This document shows, piece after piece, positions 1 through 7,933 of a DNA stretch of 64,000 nt; the stretch's first letter is position 1, and every line of letters begins with the position of its first letter. A program made the position numbers and the translations under genes. Source of the DNA: Raoultibacter massiliensis. GTDB lineage: Bacteria; Actinomycetota; Coriobacteriia; Coriobacteriales; Eggerthellaceae. Under the pieces are notes generated by a model, which was given only the letters and a program-made list of their open reading frames with translations, ran no database searches and was not told the origin of the DNA. The stretch lies in the NCBI RefSeq assembly GCF_900199545.1, contig NZ_LT962671.1:2198235-2262234 (forward strand), written 5' to 3'.

Positions 1-1069
1 CAGAGCGCTTGTAATACGATCGCAGGATGCGGCCCTGCTCGTCGATCAAAACGTACTTGATCGCCTCGGAGCCCGAATCGATCCCCAGAAACACCCTGCC
101 GCTCGCGCTGCGAAGATCGCTGCGCGGAGCCGTGCATCGGCTGTGCCGCTGCACGAACTCGGCGCGCTCCTCTTCCGATGCGAACAACGGGTCGAGCCGT
201 TCCAGGGAATACCCTTGCCGAAGTGACACATCGTCCAGCCTGTCCCTCAAACCGCCCAAGGTGACCGTCGTCTCGCCGCCTCCGCAAAGCGCGGCGCCCT
301 CCGCAACGAACAGGTGGCCGTCGCTCGGAACGACAACGTCATCGTCGCCAAGCCCCAGTTTGGCCTTGAAACGATCCCTGAGCGCTGACAAGAAATGCAG
401 CGGCCCGCCGAGCAGCGCGACCCTTCCGACTATCGGCCGGCCGCACGCAAGCCCGACGATGCACTGGGTGGCGACCGCATCGAACACCGAACCCGCGATG
501 TCTTCCTTCGATGCCCCCGCGTTCAAGAGCGGTCGAACATCCATCTGCGCAAAGACCGCGCATCGCGAGGCTATGGGGTAGATCTTCTTGCATCCGTGCG
601 CAAGCACGTTGAGCGCCTCCGCGTTCACATCCAGCATACCCGCGATCGTATCGATGAATCCTCCCGTACCGCCGGCGCATGTGTTGTTCATCCTCAGCTC
701 TTCGCTGCCGGACAAAAACAGTATCTTCGAATCCTCCCCGCCGATCTCAATGGCAACGTCGGCCTCGGGAATGCGCCTGCGCACGGCGGCGCGGGCGGCG
801 ATCACCTCCTGCACGAACGGCAGGCCGAGGATCTCGGCAAGCTGCATACCCGCCGATCCTGAAACGGCAACGGTCATCTCCGCATCGGGAAAATGAGGGA
901 TCGCGTTGCTTATCGTGTAGCGCAACGTTTCCTGGACGTTCGAGAGGTGTCTTTCATACGAAGAATGCAGAAGGCGCCCGGCTTCATCGAGCACGGCGAG
1001 CTTCACGGTTTTCGATCCCAAATCGATGCCGAGGCGCAATGCCCCGCGTTCGGGATCCGATGCCATCAT
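1..1069 (-). CDS. CoA-dehydratase/reductase activase, double ASKHA domain (partial)
   Basis: The gene starts inside the window and runs off its left edge; about 356 residues are visible. The N-terminus has the phosphate-binding motif of BcrAD/BadFG ATPases (LGIDLGSKTVK, about residues 13-23), followed by IGGEDSKI, NNTCAGGTGG (about 127-136) and SRCAVFAQMD. The two cysteines are those that hold the bridging [4Fe-4S] cluster in 2-hydroxyacyl-CoA dehydratase activators. A second ASKHA domain begins near residue 322 (FLGIDSGSEAIK), so this is the long fused type that usually continues into a DUF2229 region, rather than a simple 260-residue activator. Such proteins use ATP to push an electron into a dehydratase or reductase. 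The ATG at 1069 overlaps the stop of the zinc-ribbon gene by 4 nt, so it is the last visible gene of the module-1 operon. The partner enzyme is not in the window. Confidence 0.85.
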   Translation of the reverse strand, partial: MMASDPERGALRLGIDLGSKTVKLAVLDEAGRLLHSSYERHLSNVQETLRYTISNAIPHFPDAEMTVAVSGSAGMQLAEILGLPFVQEVIAARAAVRRRIPEADVAIEIGGEDSKILFLSGSEELRMNNTCAGGTGGFIDTIAGMLDVNAEALNVLAHGCKKIYPIASRCAVFAQMDVRPLLNAGASKEDIAGSVFDAVATQCIVGLACGRPIVGRVALLGGPLHFLSALRDRFKAKLGLGDDDVVVPSDGHLFVAEGAALCGGGETTVTLGGLRDRLDDVSLRQGYSLERLDPLFASEEERAEFVQRHSRCTAPRSDLRSASGRVFLGIDSGSEAIKYVLIDEQGRILRSYYKRS

Positions 1070-1344
1070 GACTCTTCCCAGGGGTAGACGACGGTGATTT
1101 TCGCCTGTTCGCGTTCACGTCGCACCTTGGCCGCAGCAGCGAGCGCCACGATCTCGTCATGCTCTATCTTCTTCTTGTCCATGTAGGCCCGCTTGGCACG
1201 AGCCCTCATCTCATCGGTGATGGGCTCGCCGCACGACGGGCAGCAGGCATCGAGAAGGTTGATCTCACCCCCGCATGCTGCGCAAGTCGATTTCTTTTCG
1301 TAGCATTTCCCACATCGCGAACAATCCGTACAAGCAAACGTCAT
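1066..1344 (-). CDS. small Cys-rich zinc-ribbon protein of module 1
   Basis: 92 residues with nine cysteines in the first 38. The pattern is C5-x2-C8-x2-C11-x2-C14, which looks like a ferredoxin or metal-binding run, then C21-x2-C24 and C35-x2-C38 (CPSCGEPI), a zinc ribbon. The rest is a charged helix rich in Lys and Arg. A GGAGG lies 6 nt before this ATG; an ATG one codon upstream (1347) is possible but only 3 nt from it. The gene sits between the ferredoxin gene and the activase gene and overlaps the latter. I recognise no named family. Because comparable small Cys-rich proteins occur in all three molybdoenzyme modules here, a role in maturation, metal handling or electron transfer for the molybdoenzyme is a reasonable inference but unproven. 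Confidence 0.75.
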   Translation of the reverse strand: MTFACTDCSRCGKCYEKKSTCAACGGEINLLDACCPSCGEPITDEMRARAKRAYMDKKKIEHDEIVALAAAAKVRREREQAKITVVYPWEES

Positions 1345-1451
1345 CATGGGCCTCCAACCGTCCCGGACGTTGCACGATGTCTCCGCCCGGCCTTCAAAAC
1401 CGGAGTGCCGCACGCCAGTCGGCATACGGCACCCCGAACGCAAGCTATCGG

Positions 1452-1784
1452 CTAGCTGTACAAAGCCAAGCGGCCTTCCGTCTTGGCGGCGAGCTGCTTC
1501 ATCTCCTCAAGCTCGCCAACGTGCAGCGCACGCGATATGCAAATGGCCGCACACGGCGCGTTGCCCTCCTCCTTCTCCAAGCAGTACGCGCATTTATCGA
1601 GACGATAAGCGTACGGCGACATGAACATCTCGTGGTGCCCATCGACCACGTCGGGCTTGCCGAGAAAGACGCGCATGTAGGTTTCGGTCACGGGCAGATC
1701 GTAGTAGCCTTGGCACGAGAGCTGACAGGCAGAGCAGCCCACGCAATAATCGAGCTCGACGAGCACACCAACTTTTTTAGCCAT
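1452..1784 (-). CDS. 4Fe-4S dicluster ferredoxin, DmsB-like electron-transfer subunit
   Basis: 110 residues. Two cysteine groups are visible: CVGCSACQLSC at 14-24 and CAYCLEKEEGNAPCAAIC in the C-terminal half. This is enough for two [4Fe-4S] clusters, half of the four carried by a full DmsB or NrfC-type subunit. It should pass electrons to or from the molybdopterin enzyme encoded 39 nt upstream. The start has a strong GGAGGAAG. No signal peptide or membrane anchor is present, so the pair is expected to be soluble in the cytoplasm. The ferredoxins of modules 2 and 3 have the same layout. Confidence 0.9.
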   Translation of the reverse strand: MAKKVGVLVELDYCVGCSACQLSCQGYYDLPVTETYMRVFLGKPDVVDGHHEMFMSPYAYRLDKCAYCLEKEEGNAPCAAICISRALHVGELEEMKQLAAKTEGRLALYS

Positions 1785-1823
1785 GATTCTTCCTCCATCA
1801 TCAACGAGAAGCGTATTTTCAAC

Positions 1824-4259
1824 CTATTCGGTGAACTTGCTCACCTTGCACAAGCTGCTTCGCATCGGAGCCGCACCGAAGCCCGGATCGGAACCGTCTG
1901 CGGTCGTCAGCACGTTCGGGTTAGCCTGATCCCAGCTGAAGCCGGGAAGGTTGAGCTCCTCGCACGCATGCTTGTAGTTCGGGCGGCACATGCTCACGGC
2001 GCCCTTGATCACGCCCTTGGAAATACGGGCCTTCGCCTTGATCCTGCCGCGCAGGCTCTCGACCCAGAGCCACTCGCCTTCGGAGATCTGGCGCTCCTTC
2101 GCGTCCTCGTCGTTGAGCTCGATATAGGGCCACGGCTCCAGGATGCGCTGATGGGCGATGTTCGTCCACGCCGAATGGTAGAAGGCGTAGTCGCGAGCGC
2201 CCGTCGTCAGGCACATGTCGTACTCTTTGTAGAGCTCGGGAGTCGAATACGGGCTCTCGAACGGCTCGCTGTAGCTCGGCAGCGGCGAATCGTATCCGTA
2301 CGAGGGCATCTGCTCTGAGTACACTTCGATTCGCATGGTAGGCGTCATGAACTTGACGAGGCCCTTCTCATGCTGCTTCGTCGTGCGCTTCTCGCCGCCG
2401 TATTCGACGAAGTAGCCGATTTCCGCAGCCTTCTCGTAATCGTGAATGGGCTCGAGGCCGTTGGGGATGAGGTGGAACTCGTTGAGCCTCCACAGCTGCA
2501 TCTCCTCGGAACTGTCCCACGGCCAAAGCTCGGGATCGAAGCGCTTACCCAACGCTCGCATGAAGTCCCAGTCGTCCCACGCCTCGCCTGGCGCCTGAAC
2601 GGCAATCTGGGGAATGATGAACGGGCAGGGCTCGGGATAGAGCTCTTCGTCGAAGTTGCCCACGCGCTCGGACCAGTGGCGCGCGGGGAGCACGATGTCG
2701 GCGATCTCGGCACCGGGCGTCATGAAGTAATCCATGTTCACATTGAGCTCGAGGATGTCGTTGCACAGCGCGTCGTGGATCTTCGTGGCGTTCTCGAAGC
2801 AGCCGAGCGGATCGTTCGCGACCGAAACCATCACCTTAACAGGCCACGGCTCGCCGGTCAGCATCGCATCCCACACGTCGTTGGGAATGTTGGCGTTGCC
2901 GTACACCTGCGTGTACATCGGGTGCTTGTCGTAGCCCAAACGCAGTTTCGGGGGAACGCGGTCGTATGCCGTGATCTTGGGGTCGAGCATGAACTCCCAG
3001 AACGTGTTGAAGAGAATGCCGCCCTTGTCGTCGAGCGGAGGATTGAGCAGCAGCTGCAGGATCGTGATGGCACGGCCCGACTGCAACGCGTTCGACGTCA
3101 TCATGCAGGCGCCCAGGTACGCGGTCAGAAGCGAGGGCTTGTCGTCGGTCGGGTTGGTGATGATCTCGAACATCTTCAAGATCTTCTCGACCGGCGCCCA
3201 CGTTACCGCCGATACCTTTTCGGGAGTCCACACGGCGACTTCGTCCTTATAGGTTTCCAGACCGGTCTTGCACAGCTTTTTGCTGCCGTCTTTCAGCGTC
3301 ACTTCGTATGCGCCCATAAGCGACGGCTTCACGCCCTTGCGGTCGAAATCCTCGGTCTCGGGGCGCCATATCGCGATGCCACCGCTCACCTTGTCCCACA
3401 CCACGTAGTGCTCGTCGGAGCCTCCTTCGACGATGTCGGCCTCGCGCAGCATCATGCGAGCCTCGCTGTCGATCAGGAAGGGGGCGTTCGTCCAGGTGGA
3501 GAGCATTTCGTCGGCAGCTTCGAACTTGCCGCTTTGGAACATGAGGTTGGTGAGGCCGAGCGCCAAAGCGCCGTCGGTGCCGGGTCGGATGGGCACCCAG
3601 AGGTCGGCCTTCGCGGCGATGTCGCGGAACACCGGATCGACCACGACGACATGCGCGCCGTTGCGCTTCGCATCCATGATGCGCAGGCCGCTGTACTGAC
3701 GCGAACGGATGGGGTTCGTGCCCCACATGACGATCGAGCCGGCGTTGCGATAGTCGCACGCCTCGTGCGGGTGGAACATGCGCCCGTAGGTCACGTGCGT
3801 CTGCGCAAGGTTGGGAAGCAGGCAGACGTGCGTCGGCCACACCTTGCCGCCGCCGTTCCACGTGTTGTTCAAGCGATCCAGGAAGTGGTTCGAGCCACGG
3901 CCCGTTCCTTGGGAGATGATGACCGACTGAGGACCGTACTGGTCGATGGTCTGGCGAATTTTCGCTTCGATATCGTTAATGGCCTCATCCCAGGTGATGC
4001 GCTCCCATTCGTCTTTGCCGCGAAGCTCGGTGTGCGGGTTGTCGACGCTCCAGCTCTTGCGGCGCACGGGGTACTTCAGGCGATCGGGATGCGCGTGGAT
4101 CTCCTGAGCGGAGAACGCCTTCACGCACAGGATGCCGTCGTTGACCGGGCAATCCGGATCGCCTTCGACGCGAACGATGTCGTTGTTGTCGTCGACCGTA
4201 AGGATGACGCCGCATTTCGAATGGCAATCGAAACAAACTGTTCTGACTTTCTTTTCCAT
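1824..4259 (-). CDS. molybdopterin-dependent oxidoreductase, module 1 catalytic subunit
   Basis: 811 residues in the DMSO reductase family (bis-MGD). C9-x2-C12-x3-C16-x28-C45 binds the N-terminal [4Fe-4S] cluster, and the molybdopterin and dinucleotide-binding regions follow (ERITWDEA at 86-93, RPGTDGALALG). There is no Tat signal, so it should stay in the cytoplasm. In THVCLLPN, Cys146 falls where I recall acetylene hydratase having its Mo-ligating cysteine (inference from motif position). The C-terminus resembles the module-3 enzyme (AWTNI.HQR, PMRSSLC). I chose the ATG behind GGAGGAG at 4259; an in-frame ATG 15 codons upstream lacks such a site. The neighbours are a DASS transporter, a ferredoxin and an activase. 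The substrate is unknown; catechol-type dehydroxylation or a transhydroxylase/hydratase-like reaction is possible given this family in gut Eggerthellaceae. Confidence 0.9.
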   Translation of the reverse strand: MEKKVRTVCFDCHSKCGVILTVDDNNDIVRVEGDPDCPVNDGILCVKAFSAQEIHAHPDRLKYPVRRKSWSVDNPHTELRGKDEWERITWDEAINDIEAKIRQTIDQYGPQSVIISQGTGRGSNHFLDRLNNTWNGGGKVWPTHVCLLPNLAQTHVTYGRMFHPHEACDYRNAGSIVMWGTNPIRSRQYSGLRIMDAKRNGAHVVVVDPVFRDIAAKADLWVPIRPGTDGALALGLTNLMFQSGKFEAADEMLSTWTNAPFLIDSEARMMLREADIVEGGSDEHYVVWDKVSGGIAIWRPETEDFDRKGVKPSLMGAYEVTLKDGSKKLCKTGLETYKDEVAVWTPEKVSAVTWAPVEKILKMFEIITNPTDDKPSLLTAYLGACMMTSNALQSGRAITILQLLLNPPLDDKGGILFNTFWEFMLDPKITAYDRVPPKLRLGYDKHPMYTQVYGNANIPNDVWDAMLTGEPWPVKVMVSVANDPLGCFENATKIHDALCNDILELNVNMDYFMTPGAEIADIVLPARHWSERVGNFDEELYPEPCPFIIPQIAVQAPGEAWDDWDFMRALGKRFDPELWPWDSSEEMQLWRLNEFHLIPNGLEPIHDYEKAAEIGYFVEYGGEKRTTKQHEKGLVKFMTPTMRIEVYSEQMPSYGYDSPLPSYSEPFESPYSTPELYKEYDMCLTTGARDYAFYHSAWTNIAHQRILEPWPYIELNDEDAKERQISEGEWLWVESLRGRIKAKARISKGVIKGAVSMCRPNYKHACEELNLPGFSWDQANPNVLTTADGSDPGFGAAPMRSSLCKVSKFTE

Positions 4260-4366
4260 GATTCTCCTCCATTTTTCATCTTCGTTTTGCAGATCGTCCT
4301 GCAATCGCTTTCGGTGCAGACGCCAGCCTCGCAGCAGCCGCCATCACGGAAAGCTCAACCGCCCCG

Positions 4367-5791
4367 CTACAGGCCGAGCACGCCGGCGATGAAGAACACC
4401 CAGATCGCGGCAACCAGCACGATCGCAATCGATGTCTCCCATCCCGATTTCAGCGCCTCCCCGAACGTGTAGTAGCCGGTATCGAGGGTCATATTCATCG
4501 ATGGGCAGAGCGGGATGATGAAGCTTCCCGCAGTCAAGCACACCATCAAGAAAACCGGTGCCACGGGCGCGATCCCCACTGCCTGCGCAAAGTACACCAA
4601 AGGCAGCGTAAAAATCGTCGTCCAGGTAAGGGCAATCGGAACTACGCTGTTGACCAGGTACAGAACGATCCCGATCATCAACAGCGAAACAAACAGCGGC
4701 AGATCCAGAATGCCCGAATTCAAGAACAAAGCCGCGATCCAATCGGCTGCACCCGTCGCCGTCACCGCGCCCCCGAGGCTCAGAACCGTTCCGAAGAACA
4801 AGATCAGGTTCCAGCTCGTCATGCTCTCGAATTCTTTCCAGGTAAGGATGTTCATACCCGGAACGAACAGCATGAGCATTCCGAACAGCGCAACGGTCGT
4901 CGCGTTGAGGAACGGAATCCAGTTGCCCAAAATCCACAGGACGGGGATCGCGATGAGCAGCACGAGGCTCTTCACATCGTGCGCCGTCATCTTCCCCACG
5001 TTGAACTGGTTGTCCATCAATGTCTTGATGTCGTCTTCGCTGATGGCCTCGGGGGGAAACGCCTTGGTTATGAACAGCCACGCCAAGGGCAGGATGATGA
5101 GCGCGATCGGCACGCCGTAGGTCATCCACTCGAGAAACCCGACGGTTATTCCCGCCTGCTGCTCCATGAGGCCGAGAGCCAACACGTTGAGAGAATGCCC
5201 GATCGGCGTGGTGAAGCCTCCGAAACAAGCGCCGAACGAAATGCCGATCATCAAACATCTTCCCAGGTTGGACGAACCCGCCTTCGCCCCGATAAGCCCC
5301 AGAAGGGGAAGGGCGAAGCTCATGCTCAGGGCAACTGCGCCGGTATCGGTCATGATCGCCGAGCACAGCGTCGTCACTCCCATGATCGCCAAGACGAGCT
5401 TCCTCGAATCGGCGCCAGCCCACATGATGAATCGCTTCGTGAGCCTGATGCCCAGGGTGCTTTTCTGCATCAGCGCCGTCATGCAGAACACCCCGAGCAC
5501 AAACCACGTGGTCGGCGCGATGAAGCCCGACATTGCCTCGGGCAAAGACGGCATGACGCCGAGCACCACCAAGGCAAGCACGCCCAGCATGCCGGCGGCG
5601 CCGGTCGCCATGGTTCCGCACAGCCACATCACCACGGTCCCCAGCAAAACGCCCAACGACATCGTAGCTTCGTGAGACAAATCCGGACTTGCAGGCAAAA
5701 AGTACGAGACTCCCATTATCAAAAGACCTACCACAAGCCCGATGAGCTGCTTGGCGTCTTTCCCCTCGGTGATTCTTTTCAATAGCACCAT
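4367..5791 (-). CDS. DASS/SLC13-type anion symporter, module 1
   Basis: 474 residues of mostly hydrophobic sequence with about a dozen membrane segments. Family signatures are MTDTGAVALSMSFALPLL and GGFTTPIGHSLN in the first half and a matching NSVVPIALTWTTIF segment in the second, as in CitT and other divalent anion:sodium symporters. It lies between the MCFRP protein gene and the molybdoenzyme gene on the same strand and is likely co-transcribed, so it probably imports the enzyme's acidic substrate or exchanges it for the product. It is clearly paralogous to the 470-residue transporter of module 2; both have the stretch WFVLGVFCMT followed by LMQKSTLG.RLTKRFI. Confidence 0.88.
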   Translation of the reverse strand: MVLLKRITEGKDAKQLIGLVVGLLIMGVSYFLPASPDLSHEATMSLGVLLGTVVMWLCGTMATGAAGMLGVLALVVLGVMPSLPEAMSGFIAPTTWFVLGVFCMTALMQKSTLGIRLTKRFIMWAGADSRKLVLAIMGVTTLCSAIMTDTGAVALSMSFALPLLGLIGAKAGSSNLGRCLMIGISFGACFGGFTTPIGHSLNVLALGLMEQQAGITVGFLEWMTYGVPIALIILPLAWLFITKAFPPEAISEDDIKTLMDNQFNVGKMTAHDVKSLVLLIAIPVLWILGNWIPFLNATTVALFGMLMLFVPGMNILTWKEFESMTSWNLILFFGTVLSLGGAVTATGAADWIAALFLNSGILDLPLFVSLLMIGIVLYLVNSVVPIALTWTTIFTLPLVYFAQAVGIAPVAPVFLMVCLTAGSFIIPLCPSMNMTLDTGYYTFGEALKSGWETSIAIVLVAAIWVFFIAGVLGL

Positions 5792-5871
5792 GATACGTAA
5801 GCCACCCCCGTCACATCTTTCCCCGACCTTGTTCGAACGAGTTGCTGCTCCCTACGCTTGGAAAACCCGAC

Positions 5872-6090
5872 TTATGCCACGGGAGGCTTGGGCGCGCCCG
5901 GAGCACTCGGAGCGCTTGGAGCCGAGCCCGGAGCCTTCGGCGCGGCCGATGCCGGCGCCTCTGGAGCCCCCGGTAACGCGGCGCTGCAGAACGGGCAGGT
6001 GACGGGCGTGAAGTTCGGCGACACGATCTTCTTGCCGCACTCGGGGCAGACAAGCGGCCCTTGGGTTACATCTGGTGGCCTAAAACACAT
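5872..6090 (-). CDS. MCFRP-type small zinc-knuckle protein with Pro/Ala-rich tail
   Basis: 72 residues. It begins MCFRPP, has two CxxC knuckles (C15/C18 and C32/C35) and then an about 33-residue tail made almost only of Ala, Pro, Gly and Ser. The start is supported by a GGAG-containing site. The N-terminal MCFRP and the overall design match a 71-residue protein in module 2 (14599-14814), so these are paralogues kept with different molybdoenzymes. A Cys directly after the initiator Met would be exposed if the Met is removed. I know no named family. A metal-binding partner of the module enzyme or transporter is an inference from context only. Confidence 0.72.
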   Translation of the reverse strand: MCFRPPDVTQGPLVCPECGKKIVSPNFTPVTCPFCSAALPGAPEAPASAAPKAPGSAPSAPSAPGAPKPPVA

Positions 6091-6174
6091 AGTTTTCTCC
6101 TTCTCTTCATAAGTATTCGTCGTACATCAAACCAGGTTTCGAGGGGCCGGTTTGAGCATTTGGACATGCGATCC

Positions 6175-7476
6175 TTACGCCTCGCCCGCCAGCCGCTCGG
6201 GCTTCGGGACGGGCTTTCCGTCAACCTCGTTCGGGAAGCGCTCAGCTACCGAGACGGGCTTTCCGACGAAGAACGGGAACAGGATTCCGATGGCGGACAC
6301 AACTGCCGCAACGAGGAACGCGTAGAAGTAAGCGCCCGTCGCAACAAAGATGGCAGCAGCCACCATGGGGCCGAGAATGCCGGTCGGCGCATCGTCAGAC
6401 GCGATGAGGCCAATGTTGGCGGTAACGTACTTGTTGCCGAAGTAGGTGCGCATCGAAGAGCATTTGAGGCTGATCGAGCCGCCGAACGACAGGCCCATGA
6501 TCACAGCGCCGACCACCAAACCCGTCAGCGGCTCCATCATGCTCGGCAAGAACGCAATGGCCAAAAGACCTACAACCATCAGCGCGTTCACCACGATGAA
6601 GGCCGTCTTCCTGCCGACCCTGTCGCCGAAGGCGCCGAATAGCGGCCTGCCGAACGCGTTGCAGACTCCGAATATGCCCATAACGAGCGCGGCCATGGCC
6701 ACGGGCATTCCCATCTGCACGCCATGCGGGACGATGAGCGAGATGATCATGAACCCTGCGAAATGATTGCAGAAGTCCCATAGGTAGATCATCCAGAACT
6801 GCCGAGTGCGCAGAACCTGCCTGGGCGAGTAGCCCGTCGCGATGTCGTCCGACTCGTTCTTCGATGCCACATAGCCAGGAGGCGTGTACCCCAAAGGCGG
6901 CACCTTGAACAGGAGCGATACGCAGGTCACCATCACGAAGCAGACCACGGCCAGCACGCGCATGGCGATAACGTAGCCGTAGCTTCCGATGAGAAACGTT
7001 GCGAGCTGCCCCAAGACCAGCGATGCGAGGCCGAAGCCCAAAACGATAATGCCCATGGCAAGGCCGGCCTTATCCGGGAACCACTTGGGGGCCGCCGAGA
7101 TGATGCAGTTGTTCGCGACGCCCAGCGTGTAGCCGCAGAATCCGCCGTACCAGAAGTACAGCCACGGCAGCGATTCGGTAAACGAGGTCAAGAAGAATCC
7201 CAGCGCGAGCAGGAAGCTGAACAGCGTCAACGCCCGCGATTGGCTCTTGAGCATACGGGACCAGAATCCTGCGGTAAGCTGCCCGAGCGCGAAGGTAACC
7301 ATCATGATCGAGTAGGTGATGGTCGTCTCCGTTCGGACCCAACCGAAAGCCTCCTCGAGCGGTGCAATAAAAATCGACCAGGCATACAGGATGCCCAGAA
7401 ACATCGTCATGATGAAGCCCTTTACCAGATAGCCCCATCGGTTTCCGTACTTAATCTGCTTTTCCGATTCGGTCAT
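6175..7476 (-). CDS. MFS transporter, oxalate/formate antiporter (OFA)-like, module 1
   Basis: 433 residues with 12 predicted membrane segments. MFS loop motifs include GDRVGRKTAF between TM8 and TM9 in the second half. The N-terminal GILYAWSIFIAPLEEAFGW is typical of OFA-type carriers. The start is set by AGGAAGG before the ATG; an in-frame ATG 15 codons upstream has no such site. It is the first gene of the minus-strand module 1 and is divergent from a LysR gene. Exchange of an organic acid substrate and product is likely, but the substrate cannot be read from sequence. Module 1 thus carries two unrelated transporters. Confidence 0.85.
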   Translation of the reverse strand: MTESEKQIKYGNRWGYLVKGFIMTMFLGILYAWSIFIAPLEEAFGWVRTETTITYSIMMVTFALGQLTAGFWSRMLKSQSRALTLFSFLLALGFFLTSFTESLPWLYFWYGGFCGYTLGVANNCIISAAPKWFPDKAGLAMGIIVLGFGLASLVLGQLATFLIGSYGYVIAMRVLAVVCFVMVTCVSLLFKVPPLGYTPPGYVASKNESDDIATGYSPRQVLRTRQFWMIYLWDFCNHFAGFMIISLIVPHGVQMGMPVAMAALVMGIFGVCNAFGRPLFGAFGDRVGRKTAFIVVNALMVVGLLAIAFLPSMMEPLTGLVVGAVIMGLSFGGSISLKCSSMRTYFGNKYVTANIGLIASDDAPTGILGPMVAAAIFVATGAYFYAFLVAAVVSAIGILFPFFVGKPVSVAERFPNEVDGKPVPKPERLAGEA

Positions 7477-7650
7477 CAATCTTCCTTCCTCGATCGAAAC
7501 CGCTCCCCTTACGTAAATCAACTCACAGAAACGCTCTTTTCACTGTTGATTTATCACCCCCGTCAGGATCGTTCGATACTGCCGTTCAAGCAGAAACGTC
7601 CATGCCCCTCGTCGCGCCATTATTTCAGGGGAGGTGCTCGTTGCGCCATC

Positions 7651-7682
7651 ATCCGTCTGTTTCGCAACCGAAACAGACGGAT
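7651..7682. terminator. perfect 14-bp hairpin between divergent operons
   Basis: Arms ATCCGTCTGTTTCG (7651-7664) and its exact reverse complement (7669-7682) are separated by CAAC. No clear T-run follows on either strand. The hairpin directly abuts a tRNA-like segment and could be its 3' processing or termination structure, or an operator. Confidence 0.6.
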
Positions 7683-7740
7683 GGGAATCGAACCCAAAAT
7701 CGTGTTTACAATGAGTAATCAGCTGCGTTTTACCACGTCA
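7674..7740 (-). pseudogene. degenerate tRNA-like segment (CAT anticodon loop)
   Basis: On the minus strand there is a recognisable T-arm, TTGGG-TTCGATT-CCCAT (7697-7681). Upstream of it is an anticodon-arm-like GATTA-CTCATTG-TAAAC (7720-7704) whose loop would carry CAT, and further upstream a D-arm-like ACGTGGTAAAACGC. The anticodon stem has an A-A mismatch, the D arm is poor, and the 5' acceptor strand that should pair with CCGTCTG is absent. I therefore read it as a tRNA-Met-like relic or tRNA mimic, not a working tRNA. Confidence 0.4.
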
Positions 7741-7851
7741 TAAAGATGGGGGCAGAAAAAGATACGCCGTGCGGACATGACGGAAGAATGCTTTCGGGTA
7801 CTGATTGGCCCCACACCAATAAGACGGATATTACCCGATGATCAGATCATG

Positions 7852-7870
7852 GTAACAAATTATATGTTAC
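7852..7870. promoter_or_regulatory. candidate LysR box in the module-1 divergent promoter
   Basis: GTAACA-N7-TGTTAC is a 19-bp dyad of the T-N11-A type that LysR regulators bind. It lies 64 bp before the LysR start and 376 bp before the divergent MFS start, so autoregulation and operon control are both possible. Confidence 0.5.
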
Positions 7871-7933
7871 TGTGGGCGGAAGTCTTTTGAGCGAATGCGC
7901 GACGAAGGACCGATTCAGGGGGAGGCTGACGTT

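Noticed and set aside
2370..4472. 700-codon open frame on the plus strand
   Set aside because: It is antisense to the module-1 molybdoenzyme gene, has no recognisable domain and is His/Arg/Val-rich as expected of a shadow frame in GC-rich coding DNA.
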